The translations under genes and the position numbers were made by a program. The notes beneath the pieces were generated by a model that ran no database searches, had not been told where the DNA came from, and saw only the letters and a program-made list of their open reading frames with translations. Below are positions 14,458 to 17,523 of a DNA stretch of 17,523 nucleotides, piece by piece (position 1 is the first letter of the stretch; each line of letters begins with the position of its first letter). Source of the DNA: JAKFFN01 sp036675025 (GTDB taxonomy: Bacteria; Sumerlaeota; Sumerlaeia; Sumerlaeales; Sumerlaeaceae); contig JAKFFN010000066.1 in NCBI GenBank assembly GCA_036675025.1, forward strand, positions 1-17,523. Direction: 5' to 3'.

Positions 14458-16371
14458 ATGCCTATAAACTCTTTAAAAAAACTGACCTTTGCAGCCTGCC
14501 TTGCGGCCCTCACTTTTACAGGATGCGCACCCAGTGAACTGCGCGATAAAGTAGAATCTGAAGAAGGCACCAAGCCCGGCGACGACGCTGCCACTAAATC
14601 ATCCGACGGTAAATCCACCGCCACGGCCGCAGCCAGTGATGAACGCACCTCCGGCATCATCCAGTTTCCCGCCGAACCTGCTCCTGAAGGTTTCAAGCTG
14701 CCCTGGCCCGACGCCCTTGCCGCCACCGAAATGAAAGATACCGGCAAGTTCGGCGGATCCCTCACGGCAGCAGTCATTGGCGAACCGAAAACCTTTGATC
14801 CTCTTACCTCCAACGAGAGCAGCAGCAGCCAGGTTATTACCCAGATGTTTGCATCCCTGTTGAGCTGGGATCCCGGCACACAGGAGTACTTCCCGTACTT
14901 GTTGAAGTCTCTCACCGTCGTCGACGACCAGAAAACCTGGACCGCCACCCTGCGCGATGGCCTGAAATGGAGCGACGGCCAGCCCCTTACTGCAGATGAT
15001 ATCATGTTCACCCAGCAGGTGGTGTACGACAAGAACATTATCAACCCGCTGGCCGATATTTTGCAGGTTGCCGGGCAGCCCCTTAAATTTGAAAAAATCG
15101 ACAACCTCAGCGTCAAAATCACTGCTGCCGAGCCCACCGGTTTCATGCACGTGATGCTCGCAAGCATGCAGCCCGTGCCCAAACACGCTCTCGAAGCGGC
15201 ATACAAGGCCGGCACCTATAATACCGCCATGAGCATCAATATCGATCCCGCAAAGCTTATCGTCAGCGGCCCCTTTAAGCTGCAGCTTCTGCAGGCCGGC
15301 GAACGCGTGGTTCTCGTCCGAAACGAGCACTACTTCCGCGTAGATAAAGAAGGCCGCCGCCTGCCCTACCTCGATTCCATGGTCTACAGCGTAGCGCCGG
15401 ATCTCGATTCCATGGTCGCCAAGTTCCGGAGCGGTGAAGCCGACACCCTCGACAGCCCCCGCCCTGAAATGGTGCCCGACCTTCGCCAGGCGCAGCAGGC
15501 TGAAGGGTTTACATTATACGATAAAGGCCCGGGAGATACCGCGTCGTTTTTCTGGTTCAATCTCAAGCCCGGCGCCAATGCCGAAGGTAAGCCTTATGTG
15601 CGCCCGGAACTGCAGCCGGTTTTCGGAAACCAGGATTTCCGCAAAGCCGTCTACCATGCTATCAATCGCGACGGCATGATCCGCACCGTCTTGCGCGGCC
15701 TTGCTGTAAAAGCTGACAGCCTCACACCTGTTGCACTTAAAGACTGGCACAGCCCAAACCTGCCCGCTTACGAGTACGATGTGGAAAAGTCAAAATCCAT
15801 CCTGGAGCAGGCTGGATTTAAAGACGTCAACGGTGACGGCATCCGCGAAACCACCGATGGCAAGCCGCTGCAGTTTACATTTATCACCAACGTGGAAAAC
15901 AAAACCCGCGTAGAACTGGCCACAATTATCGCCACTGACCTGCGCGCTGTCGGCATCCAGGCGACACCGCAGTCCGTCGATTTCAATACGCTCGTCACGC
16001 AGCTCAATGACACCCACCAATACGAGGCCTGTCTCCTTGGCTTCTCCGGCAGCATTCATCCCGTCACCAGCATGAACGTCTGGCGCAGCAGCGGCCGCAC
16101 CCACTATTGGAACCCGCTTCAGGAAAAGCCGGCTACCGAATGGGAAGCGAAGATCGACAGCCTTGCCCAGACCTTTGCATCCGCGCTGGATTTTTCAACT
16201 CAGCAGAAAACGTTCTTTGAGATGCAGTCCATCCTGATGGATAACGTTCCCACTTTGCCGCTCTATTACCCCAAGACGTTCAGCTGTGTACGCAACAAGT
16301 TCGGCAACGTCCGGCCCACTCCTTTTGCCGACTCCTTCTGGAATGCGGATGAGCTTTATGTGAAGCAGTAA
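14458..16371 (+). CDS. Family-5 ABC substrate-binding lipoprotein (peptide/nickel type)
   Basis: The 637-residue protein has a lipoprotein signal ending in LTFTGC (lipidated Cys 23), then a long low-complexity linker (about 26-70, rich in Ser, Thr, Ala, Asp, Lys) before the binding domain. Family-5 landmarks include GGSLTAAVIGEPKTFDPL (98-115), WTATLRDGLKWSDGQPLTADDI (about 161-182, the most diagnostic stretch), FRKAVYHAINRD and LPLYYPKTF near the end. Such receptors bind peptides, nickel chelates, sugars or other solutes; the ligand is not readable here. No cognate permease or ATPase gene is within the window on either side, so it is an orphan here. ATG 14458 has GGGGA about 12 bases upstream. 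A 66-base gap separates it from the next gene. Confidence 0.9.
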   Translation: MPINSLKKLTFAACLAALTFTGCAPSELRDKVESEEGTKPGDDAATKSSDGKSTATAAASDERTSGIIQFPAEPAPEGFKLPWPDALAATEMKDTGKFGGSLTAAVIGEPKTFDPLTSNESSSSQVITQMFASLLSWDPGTQEYFPYLLKSLTVVDDQKTWTATLRDGLKWSDGQPLTADDIMFTQQVVYDKNIINPLADILQVAGQPLKFEKIDNLSVKITAAEPTGFMHVMLASMQPVPKHALEAAYKAGTYNTAMSINIDPAKLIVSGPFKLQLLQAGERVVLVRNEHYFRVDKEGRRLPYLDSMVYSVAPDLDSMVAKFRSGEADTLDSPRPEMVPDLRQAQQAEGFTLYDKGPGDTASFFWFNLKPGANAEGKPYVRPELQPVFGNQDFRKAVYHAINRDGMIRTVLRGLAVKADSLTPVALKDWHSPNLPAYEYDVEKSKSILEQAGFKDVNGDGIRETTDGKPLQFTFITNVENKTRVELATIIATDLRAVGIQATPQSVDFNTLVTQLNDTHQYEACLLGFSGSIHPVTSMNVWRSSGRTHYWNPLQEKPATEWEAKIDSLAQTFASALDFSTQQKTFFEMQSILMDNVPTLPLYYPKTFSCVRNKFGNVRPTPFADSFWNADELYVKQ

Positions 16372-16395
16372 GGCATCTGTGTTTTGCCGTGGAAT

Positions 16396-16416
16396 TATCC
16401 GGCGGCTCGGCGGATA
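16396..16416. repeat. Short inverted repeat between the binding protein and the next gene
   Basis: TATCCG (16396-16401) and CGGATA (16411-16416) form a 6-bp stem with a 9-base loop in the 66-base gap. No U-tract follows. It may partly attenuate read-through or may be chance. Confidence 0.25.
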
Positions 16417-16437
16417 TCTCGGTAGTAGAGCATTGTC

Positions 16438-16899
16438 ATGTCCGTTACCAAAAATCGCCGCGTGGTAAATCAGCCTCTTCCGCTGGACTACGAGACTGCC
16501 CCGGCAGAAGCGCCTCGCCCTGGCGGCTACCGCGCCTATGTCGGCGGCGTGCTTTATGTTGAAGGCATCATCGTCCTGCTGATGGGCGCTATGCTACTGA
16601 TGGGGTACTGGCCGCCAGTGTCGGCCCACGGCGAACGCGCGAATCCTGTTAGTCAAATCGGTCTATGGCTGGCAGGCGGCGCGCTTCTCTATATGGTTGT
16701 CGTGGGTATCGGAATTTTCTTTTACAACCTGCTCCACCCATCCTCCCGCATTGGCCGCGGCGAAGATCATCCAGACGGAGCCGTCATGCGCGCGCGTCGC
16801 TACGCCGCCATGAAACGGCGCACGTATTACATCTTCGACGACACCATCCACTGCCAGAAAGACGCCGAAGACGCCATGAAAGCCCGCGAACTGTACTAA
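16438..16899 (+). CDS. Small two-helix inner-membrane protein of unknown function
   Basis: The 153-residue product has a hydrophilic N-terminus (1-37), a hydrophobic helix at about 38-58 ending in MGYW, a short polar loop containing PPVSAHGERANP, a second helix at about 73-96 and a basic C-terminal domain (about 97-153) with many Arg residues and RTYYIFDDTIHCQKDAEDAMK. Positive charge after the second helix predicts both termini in the cytoplasm. I recognise no family. It follows the orphan binding protein by 66 bases on the same strand and may be co-transcribed, but it is too small to be a standard ABC permease. The ribosome-binding site is weak; the coherent membrane pattern supports a real gene. 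Confidence 0.75.
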   Translation: MSVTKNRRVVNQPLPLDYETAPAEAPRPGGYRAYVGGVLYVEGIIVLLMGAMLLMGYWPPVSAHGERANPVSQIGLWLAGGALLYMVVVGIGIFFYNLLHPSSRIGRGEDHPDGAVMRARRYAAMKRRTYYIFDDTIHCQKDAEDAMKARELY

Positions 16900-16918
16900 A
16901 CCAGCAGCACCACACCCC

Positions 16919-16935
16919 AAAGCGCACAGCGCTTT
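16919..16935. terminator. Compact hairpin after the small membrane-protein gene
   Basis: AAAGCGC (16919-16925) and GCGCTTT (16929-16935) form a perfect 7-bp stem with a 3-base ACA loop, 20 bases after the stop codon. A short A-run rather than a U-tract follows on the plus strand, so it is a weak or factor-assisted terminator for either convergent gene. Confidence 0.4.
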
Positions 16936-16992
16936 AAACTCCAGCAACACTGACCGCGGCCCCATGCAAGCCTGCCACTTTCGCTGTTGCTC

Positions 16993-17041
16993 TTTTACGT
17001 TCCACATTCTACTTTCTACATTATACGTTCTACGTTTTACC
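16993..17041. repeat. Degenerate heptanucleotide tandem repeat, seven units
   Basis: Seven consecutive 7-base units fit the plus-strand pattern TTCTACN: TTTTACG, TTCCACA, TTCTACT, TTCTACA, TTATACG, TTCTACG and TTTTACC. The first T, the A at position 5 and the C at position 6 are invariant, and position 2 is T in all. On the minus strand the unit is NGTAGAA. The last unit overlaps the stop codon of the DJ-1-like gene (TAA at 17037-17039), so the array forms the start of its 3' untranslated region. The flanks do not continue the pattern. Confidence 0.7.
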
Positions 17042-17523
17042 TGGCCGCTCCCCGCGCAGCCCGACGCCCCTTACCGCCGCGTTTACCGCCTTTTTTACCT
17101 TTGGTCGTCGCTTCATCATTCGCACCCGTCGCCATCTTCTCGCCGCCGCCATTCTTCAGCGCATGCAACACCGCTTCTGCCACCCCTGCGGCGCTGGCCG
17201 GATTCTGGCCCGTAATCAGCCGGCCATCCACCACAACCTTCTTTTCATAATTCGGCGCTGTTTCCACCGTAGCTCCCTGCTCTTCCAACTTCGTCTCAAG
17301 CAGAAACGGCACTACCTTATCCAGACCCGTCGCCGCTTCTTCCGAATTAGTAAAAGCCGCCACCTTTTTGCCCTTCACCAGCGGTTCACCATTCGCCGTT
17401 TTAATATTCACCAGCGCGGCGGGCCCATGACAAACAGCAGCCACCACTTTGCCCTGCTGCCAGAACTTCTGCGTCACATCCTGCAGCGACTCTGAGGCTG
17501 GAAAATCCCACATCGTGCCGTGG
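17037..17523 (-). CDS. DJ-1/PfpI-family protein with basic C-terminal tail (5' end cut by window edge)
   Basis: The frame is open to the right edge; the first visible residues HGTMWDFP match the family's GGHGTMWD-type segment, so the true start lies outside the window. About 161 residues are visible. The nucleophile-elbow motif AAVCHGPAAL carries the conserved cysteine (28 residues after the visible Met), and VAAFTNSEE, APNYEKKVVVDGRLITGQNP and AAGVAEAVLHAL complete the class-I-glutaminase-like fold. Relatives include Hsp31/HchA-type glyoxalases and chaperones; the visible part does not decide among them. The last 40 or so residues are an Ala/Gly/Lys/Arg-rich extension (GKKGGKRGGKGRRAARGAAR) absent from typical members. 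The stop lies inside the heptad repeat. Confidence 0.88.
   Translation of the reverse strand, partial: HGTMWDFPASESLQDVTQKFWQQGKVVAAVCHGPAALVNIKTANGEPLVKGKKVAAFTNSEEAATGLDKVVPFLLETKLEEQGATVETAPNYEKKVVVDGRLITGQNPASAAGVAEAVLHALKNGGGEKMATGANDEATTKGKKGGKRGGKGRRAARGAAR

Noticed and set aside
1..17523. CRISPR array, tRNA/rRNA, insertion sequence, defence or biosynthetic cluster
   Set aside because: Searched by eye on both strands; no repeat-spacer pattern, cloverleaf, transposase motif or defence-type domain set was seen.

Overview
The window looks like an ordinary chromosomal stretch of a Gram-negative bacterium of moderately high GC. The signs are N-terminal signal peptides, lipoboxes, periplasmic binding proteins, a type IV pilin-like protein and a sigma-54-type promoter. 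The pilin style (N-terminal GFTLIELLIVVAIIAILAAI and NFLEAQ, later SVGPD and YDATNGT) recalls deep-branching, poorly cultured phyla such as Candidatus Sumerlaeota, Armatimonadota, Hydrogenedentes or the PVC group. That placement is inference from sequence style only. I see no rRNA, tRNA, CRISPR array, insertion sequence or phage gene.

Layout. Positions 1-1433 (minus) hold the N-terminal 477 residues of a membrane-anchored protein that runs off the left edge; its last visible residues carry the same tail motifs as the pilin. Positions 1512-4420 (minus) are a tight cluster read as lipoprotein, pyrF, GrpB-family protein, murI; two junctions are 4-base overlaps and the third gap is 10 bases. Positions 4479-4829 (minus) encode a small, very acidic unknown protein. 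Positions 4922-7587 (minus) are a PhnD-type binding protein followed by an unusual single-chain PhnC-PhnE (ATPase plus permease) fusion, together a complete phosphonate/phosphite/phosphate-class importer.

The 377-base gap 7588-7964 is the main regulatory region. It holds a probable promoter for the transporter on the minus strand and, on the plus strand, a near-consensus -24/-12 (sigma-54) promoter for the pilin, preceded by inverted and direct repeats. The pilin gene (7965-8663) and a six-TPR protein (8712-9551, minus) converge on a shared bidirectional terminator.

Positions 9705-11333 (plus) encode a secreted GH84-type beta-N-acetylglucosaminidase. Its stop codon overlaps the stop of a convergent YfhO-type membrane protein (11330-14311, minus). 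Divergent from that is an orphan family-5 (peptide/nickel type) lipoprotein binding protein (14458-16371), then a small two-helix membrane protein (16438-16899). The right edge holds the C-terminal part of a DJ-1/PfpI-family protein with a basic tail; a degenerate seven-unit heptanucleotide tandem repeat begins at its stop codon.

Most genes are housekeeping (pyrimidine synthesis, peptidoglycan precursor supply), nutrient uptake or envelope functions. No defence or mobile system is visible. The points most worth a second look are the PhnC-PhnE fusion, the regulatory architecture before the pilin, the tail shared by the pilin and the left-edge protein, and the heptad repeat.
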